Of a stretch of DNA of 64,000 bases, positions 55,839-64,000 are shown piece after piece. Location of the stretch: the NCBI RefSeq assembly GCF_000717275.1, contig NZ_JNYV01000006.1:154182-218181 (forward strand). Reading direction: 5' to 3'. Source of the stretch: Kitasatospora arboriphila. GTDB taxonomy: Bacteria > Actinomycetota > Actinomycetes > Mycobacteriales > Mycobacteriaceae. Position 1 is the first letter of the stretch, and every line of letters begins with the position of its first letter. The notes beneath the pieces were generated by a model that was not told the origin of the DNA, made no database searches, and saw only the letters and a program-made list of their open reading frames with translations. The position numbers and the translations under genes were made by a program.

Positions 55839-56291
55839 ATGAGCTTGTCGATGCTGATAACTGACAGCCCTGCGACATCCGCTGTAGCCGAGCTCAGATG
55901 GTCGTGGGCACGGGAATCTGATGATGCCATCGGCCCGTGGCGTGGTGACCGCAGTTTCACCGCGGCCGTCGGGTCGTGGACCGACGACCCCCAACGCACG
56001 GTCTGGGTTGCGCACACACCGGACCACGCCGTCGGAATGGTGTGCCTGACCGAATACACGCGTATGCCGAGCCCCAGGACCGGCGCCGCCGGCAGCTGGG
56101 GCTATCTCGGCCACCTCTATGTGCGGTCCGAGTACCGAGGCGCCGGAATCGGCGCCCAACTCATCAACTGTGTTCTCCGCACTGCAGAGCATCGCGGATA
56201 CCGCAAAGTGATTCTCTCGCCCACCGAGCTGTCGATACCGCTGTATTCACGGCATGGGTTCACCCGCGACAATGATGTGATGGTGCGGTGA
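55839..56291 (+). CDS. GNAT N-acetyltransferase
   Basis: Acyl-CoA-dependent N-acetyltransferase of 150 aa. The acetyl-CoA loop RSEYRGAGIGAQLI and the C-terminal YSRHGF strand are clear. Starts at 55785 and 55818 lie in the terminator hairpin of the preceding small gene, so the ATG at 55839 with GGGGG upstream is preferred. Its stop overlaps the start of the YchJ-like gene (GTGA). The substrate is unknown. Confidence 0.85.
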   Translation: MSLSMLITDSPATSAVAELRWSWARESDDAIGPWRGDRSFTAAVGSWTDDPQRTVWVAHTPDHAVGMVCLTEYTRMPSPRTGAAGSWGYLGHLYVRSEYRGAGIGAQLINCVLRTAEHRGYRKVILSPTELSIPLYSRHGFTRDNDVMVR

Positions 56292-56695
56292 CCCGTCCTC
56301 CATCCGGCCCCAGGCGTTGTCCGTGTGCCAGTGGACTGGTCTGGGACGACTGCTGCGGGCCTGTGGTGTCCCGGGTCCGTAGTGCGCCGACCGCCGAGGC
56401 ACTGATGCGTTCTCGGTTCAGTGCGTTCGCCATGGGTGACGCGGACTACCTGTTGTACAGCTGGCATCCCCGTACCCGGCCCGACGTGGTGGACCTCGAC
56501 GCGTCGATGCGGTGGTACCGACTCGACATCGAGTCCACGGTGCGCGGGTCGCTCTTCGATTCCGTCGGCGAGGTGGAGTTCACCGCGTTCTACCGGGTCA
56601 AAGGTTCGGGAGCGGGGACGTTGCACGAACGGAGCCGGTTCGAGAGGCACGAAGGTCGCTGGGTGTACGTCGACGGTGTGGTCGCGCCCGACTGA
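56288..56695 (+). CDS. YchJ-family (UPF0225) SEC-C-like protein
   Basis: Protein of 135 aa with a compact N-terminal cysteine motif (CPCASGLVWDDCC) of the SEC-C zinc-binding type and the family core EALMRSRFSAFAMGDADYLLYSWH plus a C-terminal NTF2-like strand set ending in EGRWVYVDG. Length and order match YchJ. The GTG at 56288 is translationally coupled to the acetyltransferase. Function unknown, metal binding expected. Confidence 0.9.
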   Translation: MTRPPSGPRRCPCASGLVWDDCCGPVVSRVRSAPTAEALMRSRFSAFAMGDADYLLYSWHPRTRPDVVDLDASMRWYRLDIESTVRGSLFDSVGEVEFTAFYRVKGSGAGTLHERSRFERHEGRWVYVDGVVAPD

Positions 56696-56709
56696 CCACC
56701 CGGCCGCCT

Positions 56710-56747
56710 CAGTGGGTCTGTTCGGCGTCAGTGGGTCTGTTCGGCGT
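56710..56747. repeat. 19-bp tandem duplication across the esterase stop
   Basis: CAGTGGGTCTGTTCGGCGT occurs at 56710-56728 and again at 56729-56747. On the minus strand each copy encodes DAEQTH followed by a stop, so a duplicated C-terminus lies beyond the stop codon in use. Confidence 0.85.
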
Positions 56748-57852
56748 CGTGGTCGGGGGTGACGTGCCGTCCGGCCAGGTCGTGGAGTGCGATGAACACG
56801 CGCTTGGATGCCTCGGCCCACGGCATGAGGATCGGGAACACATGGAACATGCCGCGCTCTTCCATCGCGTGCACCTTGACCCCGGCTTTGTCCAAGCCGT
56901 CGGCGAACTTCCTGATCCCGTCGCGAAACATCTCGTCGCCGCCCCAGCACACGAAGGTCGGTGGAAACCACTCCGGATCTGCCATGGCGTACACCGCGGA
57001 CACACGCTCGTCGTTCGGCTGGACGCCCTGCAGGTACGGGGTGACCGGAATGTTCCAGGGCAGGATGTCGTACTGGGCGTTGTCGGTGATCGACGGATGA
57101 TCGAGCTCGAGATCGATTTCCGGGGAGAACAGGGCCAATGCGGCCGGAACGGGCAGTGATCGGGAATGTAGATACGAGATCAGGGATGTCGCGAGGCCGC
57201 CGCCGCCGGAGTCACCGGCGACCACGAGGTGCTCCGGATCGACTCCGCGGTCGAGGAGACCTTGGAAGACGTCTGCCGCGTCGTGCACACCGGCGGGGAA
57301 AGGGAACTCCGGTGCCATCCGGTAGTCGGCGATGAACACCTCATAACCAGTGATCTTCACCAGCGATGCGGCGAATGCTGCGTACATGATCGGGGACGTG
57401 CCGATGTATCCACCGCCGTGCAGGTAGAGGATCGTGGCGCCGATCGTCTGCTTGTCGTCGCAATTGTCCACGTAGGCATCCGAACTGGCCTTCGCACGAC
57501 ACCAGATGCCGTCGACCCCGCCGATCGTGTCATGTGTGATCTCGACGCTGTCGGTGAGTTCGATGAACGGAGGCATGACGACGCGGCAGATGTCGTCGAG
57601 GATCTTCTCCATCGACCTGAACTCCTCGATGGGCAGCCCCATCGAGTAACCCATGAAAGATCGGACGACCTGCCGGGTGACCGACTGCCCCAGGTTGTCC
57701 AGCAGGCCGCCGGGACCCTGCCACGGGCGTCGAAAGGGCACTCTGGCAAGGCCATTCAGCAAGCTCTCCGCCAGCCCGACGACAGTCAGAGCCGTAACCG
57801 GCATGGACGCCGTCTGAACCTCGGGCCGGTCAGCCATCACCATGTCGCCCAT
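56728..57852 (-). CDS. alpha/beta hydrolase, hormone-sensitive-lipase (Lip) family
   Basis: Esterase or lipase of 374 aa. The oxyanion motif HGGGY, the nucleophile elbow GDSGGG, the acid residue in WGGDEMFRD and the histidine in GMFHVF make up the HSL family triad set. An N-terminal helical cap region of about 130 residues is typical of mycobacterial Lip proteins. No signal peptide is clear. The start is the ATG at 57852; ATGs at 57843 and 57837 are equally near the AGG site. Substrates are probably short acyl esters. Confidence 0.9.
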   Translation of the reverse strand: MGDMVMADRPEVQTASMPVTALTVVGLAESLLNGLARVPFRRPWQGPGGLLDNLGQSVTRQVVRSFMGYSMGLPIEEFRSMEKILDDICRVVMPPFIELTDSVEITHDTIGGVDGIWCRAKASSDAYVDNCDDKQTIGATILYLHGGGYIGTSPIMYAAFAASLVKITGYEVFIADYRMAPEFPFPAGVHDAADVFQGLLDRGVDPEHLVVAGDSGGGGLATSLISYLHSRSLPVPAALALFSPEIDLELDHPSITDNAQYDILPWNIPVTPYLQGVQPNDERVSAVYAMADPEWFPPTFVCWGGDEMFRDGIRKFADGLDKAGVKVHAMEERGMFHVFPILMPWAEASKRVFIALHDLAGRHVTPDHDAEQTH

Positions 57853-58028
57853 CCTAAGGCCGGCCGGGGATCGGGGCCGAAGTCGGCCGAGACCTCAGTT
57901 CATCGGGCATGCGGATAACCTCCTCATTCTCGACGGGCCGGACGGCGTATTGATCGATGTCATCACCCCCATTCCGCCCGCCGACGACTTCGTGGACAAG
58001 TTCGCCGCGGCCGAGGCGGACTGACCCA

Positions 58029-58913
58029 TCACCCGTCCACCGCGATCAAAGCCGGCCGCAGTACTGAATATGCCCACGACTCCAGCGTGCTCGGAGTGGT
58101 ACTGATGACGTCGCGAGGGTTCTCGGGCGAGAAGTCGCCGCGGAAGCCACGCAACATGCCGACAACCCCGTCCACCTGGGCGGGCGTCATCCCGAATCCC
58201 GCGAGTTGCTGTGCCACAACATCATCCGATACCTGCTGGGCAACGATCTCGCGGCCCGACGCGGCGGAAAGAATCTCCGCGACCTCGCCGAACGACAAGT
58301 CGGCCGGACCCAGAACTCCTTGCGTGTGGCGTCCCGTCCAATCGTCTGACAGGAGTCGAGCGACAGCCACATCGCCGACGTCGCGGGGGTCGACAAACGA
58401 AATCCGTTGGTCGAGAGGCAGCGTGGTGGCCAGAATCCCATTCCGGAGGCTCTCCAGGTCCATCAACAAGTTCGTGAAGAAATACCCACATCGCAAGTGA
58501 GTGACGGCAGCACCGGTGCTGTCGAGGCGGTCCTCGGTCTTCCCCAGCCCGTCGATCTCACCGAAACCATGCCTTGCCTCTGCGCCGACACTGCTCTGGA
58601 ACACCACGCGCTCGATGCCGCATTCCACGATGGCGCGGGCGGCGCTGGTACCCATGCGGTCATATCCCACAATTGGGTCATCATCGTCGGTGGGCGGATC
58701 GACCCAGTACAGTGCCCGCGCCCCCGAGCACGCCCGCGCGACCCCGGGGGCATCGCCGAGGTCCACCTCAACGACGTCCGCCTTTGTACGTACTGCGGCT
58801 GGAACTTTCGCGGCATCACGCACAAGCAATCTCGGACGTACTCCAGCCTGGACGAGCAGTTGCGTCACTCGCGACCCAACCCGACCGGTTGGGGTTGTCA
58901 CCACAATCGTCAT
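58029..58913 (-). CDS. NmrA-like NAD(P)-binding reductase
   Basis: Atypical short-chain dehydrogenase of 294 aa. The Rossmann start TIVVTTPTGRVGSRVTQLL replaces the usual GxxGxxG with TPTGRVG, as in NmrA/QOR2 proteins; VVFQSSVGAEARHG holds the mid-domain motif and LRCGYFFTNLL the substrate pocket. The ATG at 58913 has a GGAAGG site. No operon partner is evident on its strand. Confidence 0.88.
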   Translation of the reverse strand: MTIVVTTPTGRVGSRVTQLLVQAGVRPRLLVRDAAKVPAAVRTKADVVEVDLGDAPGVARACSGARALYWVDPPTDDDDPIVGYDRMGTSAARAIVECGIERVVFQSSVGAEARHGFGEIDGLGKTEDRLDSTGAAVTHLRCGYFFTNLLMDLESLRNGILATTLPLDQRISFVDPRDVGDVAVARLLSDDWTGRHTQGVLGPADLSFGEVAEILSAASGREIVAQQVSDDVVAQQLAGFGMTPAQVDGVVGMLRGFRGDFSPENPRDVISTTPSTLESWAYSVLRPALIAVDG

Positions 58914-58958
58914 GACGTCACCTTCCTTCTGCACTCGCGTGTCGACATGATGCAACAC

Positions 58959-59318
58959 AGCACCGACAAACCAGGTTCTTCAGCAACCGGGTAGCAGGGT
59001 GGACGATGGCTGCCTGGCTCGAATGTCGCTTCTGCCAATCTCTTCCGGCCAAGCGGTTGGCCGGCGCGGGCCGTATGGGCACGATTTGAGAGGGTCACCG
59101 GGCAATCGATCCGCCCGACCGATGAGGTGCAGAGGAGCCCGCAACGGCTATCCGACCACAAGTGGCGAGGCCCTCGACGCCTGGATGCGTTGATGCGTTG
59201 ATGCAGCACGGTCAGGCACCGCTTGCCCCGGCGCGGTGTCAGACCCGGTCGTTAGACTGGACGGTTCGGAGGTGCTGTTCGCCCCAAAGACGCTGGGTTG
59301 CAACGAAATAACTTCACT
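58959..59318. other. intergenic, no gene recognised
   Basis: About 360 bases between the NmrA-like and HNH genes. Frames here have no recognisable protein. A short direct repeat GATGCGTT occurs twice in tandem at 59184-59199, followed by GATGCA. Confidence 0.4.
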
Positions 59319-59334
59319 CGAACACTTGTGCGAA
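59319..59334 (+). promoter_or_regulatory. LexA (SOS) box, one mismatch
   Basis: TCGAAC-ACTT-GTGCGA differs from TCGAAC-N4-GTTCGA at one base. It lies 26 bp before the second DUF222/HNH gene. Confidence 0.75.
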
Positions 59335-59360
59335 CCTGCGGTTTGTTCTATCGTCATGTC

Positions 59361-60680
59361 ATGGATATCGGGGGAATCCGCACAGCGCTGGCTGTGGTCG
59401 CGCAGGGGTCACCACCTGAGGCCGATGATGAGTTGGCCGAACAGGTGGTGGCGTTGATCAAGATTCGCCATCTTGTTGATCACGTCTTGTCAGTGTGGGT
59501 GGGCGCACTGGACCGGCGGGGCGTGGCCAAGAGATCTGGTGAGTCTTCTACCGCGTCGTTGTTGATGGCCGGCGGGCTGGCGCCGGGGTGCGCCCACCGG
59601 ATGGTGCGGGTCGGCCGGGCATTGGTGTCGTTACCCCGGGTGGCCGATCATGCTGCGGACGGTGACTTCTCAGGCGAGCATGTCGATGCAATCGTGCGGG
59701 GCATCGCACATGTGGAACGTGCTGTGGCGCAGTTACCTGGCCCGGCGCGTGAAGCATGCGTGAATCGTTTGTTGGGGCAGGCATGGTCAGGTGCCACGCC
59801 TGCCGAGATCGGGGAACGAGCCCGGGGAGACGCGTTCGCCCTGGCTGTTGACTCCGGTGGCGTGCCGGTGGCGGAGAACACCGATTTGAACACTCTGACG
59901 CTGGCCCCAAGTACCGATGGGCGGATGCGCGGCCGGTTCGATGTCGATGCGATTCTCGGCGAGAAGCTCTTGACGGGCCTCGATCCACTGACGCGGCCGA
60001 TTCCGGGCGAGGATGGCACACCTGACCAGCGGTCGACGGCGCAACGAATGGCGGAGGGGCTCGAGCGGTTGATCGACGCCTACCTGCAGGCCGAAGATCG
60101 GCCCACGGTCGGTGGTGTGCGTCCCCATCTGACGATGACCGTGGATGCCCGCGAGTTGGCCGGGGAAGGCGCAGCTCCACCTGATCCGGCCGCGCCGGCC
60201 GACGAGTACACCCGGTTCCTCGACGACAAGGGGTTTCGGCCCGCGTTCCGGTTGCAGTGGATGGGTCCGGTCAGTGGCCAAGCGGCGCGGATGCTGGCTT
60301 GCGATGCGACGTTGACGTCGATGATCTTGAACGGTGAGCGGGTACCGCTTGATGTCGGCCGAGAGCATCGCACGGTCACCCCGGCAATCCGTAAAGCGTT
60401 GCTGGCACGCGACTGTGGGTGCGCGTTCCCCGGCTGCGGGCGGCCCGCCGGGTGGACCGATGCCCACCACATCGAGCACTGGTCAGCCGGCGGGTGCACC
60501 AGCCTCAGCAATACCGTCCTACTGTGCCGGCACCATCACCGGATGATCCACCGCCAAGGATGGTCCGTCGCCATAGGCAACGATGGGCATCCGTGGTTCA
60601 CGCCGCCCAAAAGTGTTGACCGCGAGCAAACTCCGATACCTGCGCATCACCGGACCACCAACACAGCTGCAGCCGCCTAG
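59361..60680 (+). CDS. DUF222 / HNH endonuclease domain protein (13E12 type)
   Basis: Second 13E12-type protein, 439 aa, shorter than the one at 13627-15180. The DUF222 region includes GAALDRRGVAKRSGESST-like sequence and the helical AEIGERARGDAF; the HNH domain has CAFPGCGRPAGWTDAHHIEHW and CRHHHRMIH. The ATG at 59361 has no ribosome binding site and may be leaderless; the longer frame from 59298 would cross the LexA box. A one-mismatch LexA box suggests SOS induction. Convergent with the F420-type oxidoreductase gene, 58 bp apart. Confidence 0.87.
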   Translation: MDIGGIRTALAVVAQGSPPEADDELAEQVVALIKIRHLVDHVLSVWVGALDRRGVAKRSGESSTASLLMAGGLAPGCAHRMVRVGRALVSLPRVADHAADGDFSGEHVDAIVRGIAHVERAVAQLPGPAREACVNRLLGQAWSGATPAEIGERARGDAFALAVDSGGVPVAENTDLNTLTLAPSTDGRMRGRFDVDAILGEKLLTGLDPLTRPIPGEDGTPDQRSTAQRMAEGLERLIDAYLQAEDRPTVGGVRPHLTMTVDARELAGEGAAPPDPAAPADEYTRFLDDKGFRPAFRLQWMGPVSGQAARMLACDATLTSMILNGERVPLDVGREHRTVTPAIRKALLARDCGCAFPGCGRPAGWTDAHHIEHWSAGGCTSLSNTVLLCRHHHRMIHRQGWSVAIGNDGHPWFTPPKSVDREQTPIPAHHRTTNTAAAA

Positions 60681-60738
60681 AACGCTCGCCTACACCGGCT
60701 CTTTGACAACTTCATAGTGTGAAGGGCGAGTGGGATGC

Positions 60739-61656
60739 TCAGGTTTGCAAGGGCAGCAGTTCGTCGACCATCTGGTCGAGGAACTCGGCGATCGACTCGA
60801 CGGGCACCACCGGGCGCACCACGAACTTGGTGATACCGGCGTCGACGAAACGGCTGACTTCGGAACGGGCCTCGTCCCAACCACGGCACACCAGCCGTTG
60901 CGGGTCGACGAGGTCTTTTCGCCGACGTGCAACAGCGGCGATCACGGTGTCGACGGCGGTGTCGTCGGAACCGTGCGGTGCGACAATGAGATTGGTGCCG
61001 TAGTGGTCGGACTCCACCTCCCGGCCGGCCTCTGAGGCCGCGGCTTCGATCTGCCGGCGGCAGTCGGCGGCCTCGTCGGGAGTGACGAAGCTGCCCAGCC
61101 ATCCGTCGGCCAGCCGCCCGATCCGATTCATGCTGACCGGGAGGCGCCCGCCGAGCCACAAGTCGAGGGGTTTCGCCGGCCGTGGTCCAACAGTTGCCTC
61201 GTCAAGGTGAAAGAACTTGCCATGGAAAGTCACCGACGGTTCGATGAGCAACGCTCTCACCACGGAGAGCGCCTCCTCGAAGACCGCGCCACGCTGACCT
61301 GGAGGTACGGGGTACATCGTTCGGTCGGACACCGTCGCCGGCTGAACGCCGAATGCCGGGAGAATCCGGCCTGGAGCGGTCGCTGCGAGGCCCGCCAACT
61401 GTGCGGCGACCAGCGCCGGGTTGCGTCCGGGCAGGACCAGCACCCCGGTGCCGAGTTTCAACTTCTCGGTCCGGCCCGCTGCGTAGGCCAATCCGATCAG
61501 CGGATCGACGTGGTGTGCAGATGAGGCCTGATCCGACAGCCACAGCGAGTCGATGCCACGTCGTTCGGACTCGTTGGCGAGCTCAGCCAGGGCGGGACCT
61601 GCTGCGAGCGAGCGATCCGTGGACGAGACAACTCCGACTCCGATGCGAACCTTCAT
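60739..61656 (-). CDS. LLM-class (luciferase-like) F420-dependent oxidoreductase
   Basis: TIM-barrel oxidoreductase of 305 aa. VRIGVGVVSSTDR at the N-terminus, GIDSLWLSDQ, KLKLGTGVLVLPGRNP and the PVSMNRIGRLADGWLGSFVTP stretch are standard for actinobacterial F420-linked luciferase-like enzymes. The substrate is unknown. It is the distal gene of the operon with the flavin monooxygenase (40-bp gap) and the nitrilase. Confidence 0.88.
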   Translation of the reverse strand: MKVRIGVGVVSSTDRSLAAGPALAELANESERRGIDSLWLSDQASSAHHVDPLIGLAYAAGRTEKLKLGTGVLVLPGRNPALVAAQLAGLAATAPGRILPAFGVQPATVSDRTMYPVPPGQRGAVFEEALSVVRALLIEPSVTFHGKFFHLDEATVGPRPAKPLDLWLGGRLPVSMNRIGRLADGWLGSFVTPDEAADCRRQIEAAASEAGREVESDHYGTNLIVAPHGSDDTAVDTVIAAVARRRKDLVDPQRLVCRGWDEARSEVSRFVDAGITKFVVRPVVPVESIAEFLDQMVDELLPLQT

Positions 61657-61696
61657 CCGTCAACGGTCGCACACTGCCGCAGGAACGAAGCAACCG

Positions 61697-63001
61697 TCAG
61701 GGCGTGGTGGCGAGTGTTGCCCCGTCGGTCACCGGCCGGCCGTTCGCCTCGGGACTGGTCCGGTCGATGATCGCGGCGGCGACGTGCGCCGCATCTCGGT
61801 CGATCCCATGGAACCGGCCCGACCCCCACGTGTACATCCAGGGCAATCCGATGAACGAGAGCCCAGGTACGGCGGTGATCCCCCGCGTCTGCATCGGGCG
61901 ACCGGCACCGTCGAACACACTGGCCTCGATCCACCGGTAGTCGGGCCGGTAGCCGATCGCCCAGATGATGCTGGTGACACCTGCCTCGGTCAGATCGAGC
62001 GAGGTGGGCTCGGAGTCCGGTTCCCAGACCGGCTCGTACCGAGTCGCCGGCGGTGCGTCGATGCCCTCGCGTTCGATGTGCCGATCGATGTCCTGGCAGA
62101 TCGAGTTGTACACGGCGTCAGCCGAATCGAGCGATGCACGAAGGGTCGGCGCGAACTCGAGCCTTGCGTCTTTGCCGTTCTCCAGCAGTCCGTACAACTT
62201 CATGCCCTGCGACGCGAACTCGCGCAGGTCGATGTCGCGGCCACCATCGCGGCCGGTGACGTAGTGATTGGTCTTCTCGCGCGCGGCCTGGCCGCCGGGA
62301 TACTCCTGCACACCGATGTCGTAGACGCCCATGTCGGCGAGCCATGTCATGCAATCCCGGCCTCGGTAGAAGCGCGCAACGCGGGGCGCCTTGCCCATCG
62401 CCAGATGCACCCGACGGCCGGCCAGGTGCAGGTCTTCCGCGATCTGCGCGCCGGATTGGCCGGTGCCGACAACCAGTACGGCTCCCTCGGGAAGTTGCCC
62501 CGGATTGCGGTATTCCTCCGAATGGAGCTGCACCACAGCGGGGTCCAGAGAACGGGCATACGGCGGCACCACCGGGACGGGGTATCCGCCGGTCGCGACC
62601 ACCACGTCGTCACACGTCACCGTCTCCGATCCGGCCTCCGACAACAGGGTCAGCTCAAAACCGCCGCTGTGGGCCTGACGAAGCCGGGTCACACGGGTGT
62701 TCGTGCGCAGCGGAGGAGTGAAGGTGTCGAGCCAGCCGTTCAGCCACTCGACCACCTCGTCACGCTTCATGAAGCCATCAGGATCCGAGCCCGCATATGT
62801 GTAGCCCGGAAGTCGGCAGTGCCAGTTGGGTGTCACAAGTGTGAAGTTGTCCCAGCGGGTGTCGGACCACGCGTGCACGGGGGTCTTGGCCTCGACGACG
62901 AGGTGCTCGATGTCTTGGCGCCCCAGATACCAGCTGACCGACAGACCGGCCTGCCCGCCGCCGACGATCACCACCGGAATGTGTTTTGCTGCCTCAGGCA
63001 T
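61697..63001 (-). CDS. flavin monooxygenase resembling the MSMEG_0569 family
   Basis: FAD- and NADPH-binding oxidoreductase of 434 aa. FAD motif GGGQAG at 14-19, NADPH motif GTGQSGAQIAEDL near residue 180, and the family stretch RWDNFTLVTPNWHCRLPGY with PDGFM nearby. I recall that stretch from the MSMEG_0569 family, which belongs to the conserved nitrilase (Nit1C) neighbourhood of mycobacteria and cyanobacteria. The ATG at 63001 overlaps the nitrilase stop by 8 bp, so they are coupled. The product of the pathway is not known. Confidence 0.85.
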   Translation of the reverse strand: MPEAAKHIPVVIVGGGQAGLSVSWYLGRQDIEHLVVEAKTPVHAWSDTRWDNFTLVTPNWHCRLPGYTYAGSDPDGFMKRDEVVEWLNGWLDTFTPPLRTNTRVTRLRQAHSGGFELTLLSEAGSETVTCDDVVVATGGYPVPVVPPYARSLDPAVVQLHSEEYRNPGQLPEGAVLVVGTGQSGAQIAEDLHLAGRRVHLAMGKAPRVARFYRGRDCMTWLADMGVYDIGVQEYPGGQAAREKTNHYVTGRDGGRDIDLREFASQGMKLYGLLENGKDARLEFAPTLRASLDSADAVYNSICQDIDRHIEREGIDAPPATRYEPVWEPDSEPTSLDLTEAGVTSIIWAIGYRPDYRWIEASVFDGAGRPMQTRGITAVPGLSFIGLPWMYTWGSGRFHGIDRDAAHVAAAIIDRTSPEANGRPVTDGATLATTP

Positions 63002-63893
63002 GTGCCAACTCCCGCCAGGTCGCGGTGCGGGCTTCGTCGAGTTCAGTCACCCGGGAGTACACGTCTGGTCGACGATCACGAAGATGGAACATTCCGCCCC
63101 GCATCTGCTCGAACGCCGCCGTGATGTCCACTTCGGCCACCGCCATACCGCTGCCGAGCAGAGTGGTCGCGAGGATGTTCCCGCCGGGGTCGACCACCTT
63201 GGCGTTACCCACATAGTTGAGAGACCCGAACGTGCCCGACTGGTTGGACGCCACCCAGAACACCTGGTTGTCCAGGGCTCGGGCGATGTCGAATTGGTTG
63301 AACCGGTATGTCCACCGGTCCTCCTGCAGGTTGTCGGCGCGGGCGGTACGGGCGGCCGGCCAAGCCGACAGACTAGCGATGATCTCGGCACCGTCGAGCG
63401 CCATCACGCGTGCCGCTTCGGGAAATGCCTTGTCGTAACAGATCTGCAGCCCGATGCGGCCTACCGGCGTCTCGAAAACGGGATACCCGTCTCCGGCGGA
63501 GTACGACATGTTCTCGCCGAGTGGCTGATGCACCTTGCGGTAGGTGCCGTAGACCTGACCACCGTCGAGCAGCGCCGCGGCGTTGTACCGCGTTTCCCCG
63601 TCGTCTGCCAGCTCACAGAAGCCGATCGCCACCACGAGGTCCCCGACGATCCTCTGCACCTTCTGCAGTTCGGGCCCGTTCACCGAGATGGCCGGCGGCA
63701 GTGACCGATCGGTGTTCTTTACGGTGTCGCCGTGATTACCCAACGACGACAGGTAGCCGCCGATCGCCGCCTCGGGCAGGGCCAAGAAGTCGACGCCTTG
63801 CTGCCTGGCCTGGTCGGCAAGCGTGGCGATCAGTGCGTAGTTCTGGTCGAGATCGCGGGTGAAGTTTGCGGAAACGCCTGCGAGGATGGTCAT
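62994..63893 (-). CDS. carbon-nitrogen hydrolase (nitrilase superfamily)
   Basis: Amidase or nitrilase of 299 aa with the complete catalytic triad: Glu41 in LALPEAAIGG, Lys120 in TYRKVHQPLGE and Cys152 in GLQICYDKAFPE. The sequence differs from the Sll0784-type nitrilase normally found beside MSMEG_0569-like genes, so an amidase or carbamoylase activity is as likely. The ATG at 63893 has a GAGGACG site. It sits 10 bp after the stop of a gene entering from the window edge and overlaps the monooxygenase start. Confidence 0.88.
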   Translation of the reverse strand: MTILAGVSANFTRDLDQNYALIATLADQARQQGVDFLALPEAAIGGYLSSLGNHGDTVKNTDRSLPPAISVNGPELQKVQRIVGDLVVAIGFCELADDGETRYNAAALLDGGQVYGTYRKVHQPLGENMSYSAGDGYPVFETPVGRIGLQICYDKAFPEAARVMALDGAEIIASLSAWPAARTARADNLQEDRWTYRFNQFDIARALDNQVFWVASNQSGTFGSLNYVGNAKVVDPGGNILATTLLGSGMAVAEVDITAAFEQMRGGMFHLRDRRPDVYSRVTELDEARTATWRELAHA

Positions 63894-63903
63894 TTCGGCG
63901 TCC

Positions 63904-64000
63904 TCAGACCATGTAGGTGGAGTTGATGATGGCACCCTTACGGGCATAGTGAATCAACGCATCCTGCACATCAAGCGGATGAGCCGGAATCACACCCTCG
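63904..64000 (-). CDS. C-terminal end of an operon gene (rest outside window)
   Basis: Only the last 31 codons are visible, starting EGVIPAHPLDVQDALIHYAR and ending in NSTYMV. The gene is upstream of and probably coupled to the nitrilase. From its place in the operon it could be the MSMEG_0572/Sll0783-type nitrogen-starvation protein, but the fragment is too short to confirm. Confidence 0.6.
   Translation of the reverse strand, partial: EGVIPAHPLDVQDALIHYARKGAIINSTYMV

Noticed and set aside
57842..58024. 60-aa plus-strand frame with a protein-like C-terminal half (LLILDGPDGVLIDVITP)
   Set aside because: It begins inside the divergent esterase start, has no ribosome binding site and no recognisable family; it could be the remnant of a lost gene, but this cannot be supported.
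58999..59193. 64-aa frame in the gap before the second HNH gene
   Set aside because: Arg/Gly-rich, no ribosome binding site and no known relatives; the gap is better read as intergenic.

Overview
The window is GC-rich, densely packed and actinobacterial, most likely from the Mycobacteriales and close to Gordonia or Williamsia (inferred, not searched). The supporting signs are two DUF222/HNH proteins of the mycobacterial 13E12 type behind actinobacterial LexA boxes, a ClpB with the mycobacterial N-terminus and an HspR-type (HAIR) operator, DtxR/IdeR-like iron boxes in front of siderophore-binding lipoproteins, F420-type PPOX and luciferase-like enzymes, and a DUF2550 membrane protein. No rRNA, tRNA, CRISPR array, insertion sequence or prophage was recognised.

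Layout. 1-12980: a catabolic island. A six-gene plus-strand operon (class III aminotransferase, FAD/Fe-S dehydrogenase, aldehyde dehydrogenase, ectoine-hydrolase-like M24 protein, class I aminotransferase, M20 deacylase) faces a ProP-type transporter and a GntR/FCD regulator. The operator ATTGTTGACAAT lies before both the operon and the regulator, so the whole reads as one regulon, best explained as ectoine (or close relative) uptake and breakdown to aspartate. 13046-17846: a PPOX protein, an SOS-controlled HNH protein, an amino acid permease behind a coupled 28-codon upstream ORF, and an iron-box lipoprotein. 17847-25335: a tightly overlapping five-gene minus-strand operon (SWIM, DUF5691, MoxR ATPase, DUF5682, VWA), a poorly understood ATPase/VWA system and the strongest candidate here for undescribed biology. 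25370-28689: TetR with a divergent DHA2 exporter, then a MerR/GyrI-like regulator. 28821-31468: ClpB under a HAIR operator.

31683-45460: a stress/envelope region: DUF1254 protein, Na+/H+ antiporter, several small membrane proteins, DUF2252, two SHOCT proteins, two DUF6325 paralogues, a large LuxR/MalT-type regulator, a HAD phosphatase and DUF202. It ends with a 29-aa acidic peptide gene that has its own ribosome binding site and a perfect hairpin terminator. 45666-48965: TetR with three copies of a CTACA-N2-TGTAG operator, a flavin monooxygenase and an MFS pump. 48962-55316: a second iron lipoprotein, then a two-component system divergent from an ABC/FtsX exporter. 55626-55820: a second tiny acidic peptide gene with terminator, sharing an IDNA core with the first.

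55839-64000: GNAT acetyltransferase, YchJ-like protein, HSL-type esterase with a tandem duplication across its stop codon, NmrA-like reductase, a second SOS-boxed HNH protein, and the distal part of a minus-strand operon with a nitrilase, a flavin monooxygenase resembling the MSMEG_0569 family and an F420-type oxidoreductase, whose first gene runs off the window.
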